Positions 63,914 through 64,000 of a stretch of 64,000 nucleotides of DNA are shown here, in pieces; positions within the stretch are counted from its first letter, which is position 1, and each line of letters begins with the position of its first letter. A program made the position numbers and the translations under genes. Location of the stretch: assembly GCA_019638595.1 (NCBI GenBank), contig JAHBTJ010000016.1, forward strand, positions 1 to 64,000. Direction: 5' to 3'. This DNA comes from Chitinophagaceae bacterium (GTDB lineage Bacteria > Bacteroidota > Bacteroidia > Chitinophagales > Chitinophagaceae). Under the pieces are notes generated by a model that searched no databases, was not told the DNA's origin, and was given only the letters and a program-made list of their open reading frames with translations.

Positions 63914-64000
63914 CCGCATAACACGGGTTTTGCGTCAGGCGGGCTGACGTGCAAACTTGGAGCTTTGTGCTTCTATTCAAGTTCAGTGCTTATTGGCAGC
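63914..64000. other. Palindromic element after the PhyH-like gene, cut by window end
   Basis: It begins CCGCATAAC (63914-63922), the reverse complement of the end of the element before the gene. A stem GTCAG-GCGGG-CTGAC near 63933-63947 flanked by TTTGC/GCAAA follows. The remaining part, up to the right edge, shows no gene. The element is probably incomplete here. Confidence 0.4.

Overview
The window is a piece of a Bacteroidota chromosome, most likely family Chitinophagaceae. Pointers are a type IX secretion sorting domain, TAnnTTTG-type -7 promoter boxes, fused SecDF, a long-form NusB, the nusB/DUF1573/yajC/coaE neighbourhood, GH43/GH32/DUF1080 carbohydrate proteins, and house-keeping genes of typical Chitinophagaceae character. 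The genus cannot be fixed from sequence alone.

Positions 1-9905 are an accessory region: an array of orphan Rhs/YD-repeat C-terminal cassettes, all on the + strand. Three near-identical Rhs core arms (1-300, 2408-2790, 4456-4860) each run into a different C-terminal toxin-like domain, followed by a different small immunity-like gene. Two further toxin tails without an arm (7055-7121 and 7721-7857) are also followed by immunity genes, the second being SUKH-3-like. Recurrent non-coding blocks separate the cassettes: a GCGCCGG hairpin, a short GTTCCAGAG block, a duplicated terminator, and a spacer that occurs three times. An 808-bp element with near-perfect 14-bp inverted ends, carrying a frameshifted REP-associated (HUH) transposase, sits inside the array and appears to have destroyed one toxin. 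A ParE/RelE-type toxin-antitoxin pair and the third spacer copy close the array. It looks like a store of displaced toxin/immunity ends that could recombine with a full-length rhs gene outside the window.

Positions 10-57.5 kb are mainly ordinary chromosome: an OmpA-domain protein, queA, a double-ATPase peptide ABC protein, AMP nucleosidase, an NtrC-type regulator and a CHASE3-type sensor kinase flanking small stress genes (lmo0937-type, CsbD), folC, a fructosamine-kinase-like gene, mgtE, an S9 peptidase, DUF1080 and GH43 proteins, a large GloVer-repeat T9SS cargo protein, a serine hydrolase, secDF, ribD, an IMPACT protein, a CNNM/CBS protein, PAP2, a glmM-type mutase, a cysteine desulfurase, coaE-yajC-DUF1573, a purple-acid-phosphatase-like enzyme, nusB, groES-groEL, two adjacent GH32-type proteins, an FGE/SUMF-family protein and rimO. 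Many intergenic gaps are filled with degenerate mosaics of a few short words (GCTGATAGC, ACTATAAACCACAAACC, AAATTTCAAATC, AACCTGCAACC types).

Positions 57.7 kb to the right edge differ in composition and look acquired. They hold a 1611-residue protein combining a DEDD-type exonuclease, a RecQ helicase and a UvrD-type helicase, then a phytanoyl-CoA-dioxygenase-like gene bracketed by palindromic elements that resemble a recombination-cassette layout. The right boundary is outside the window.
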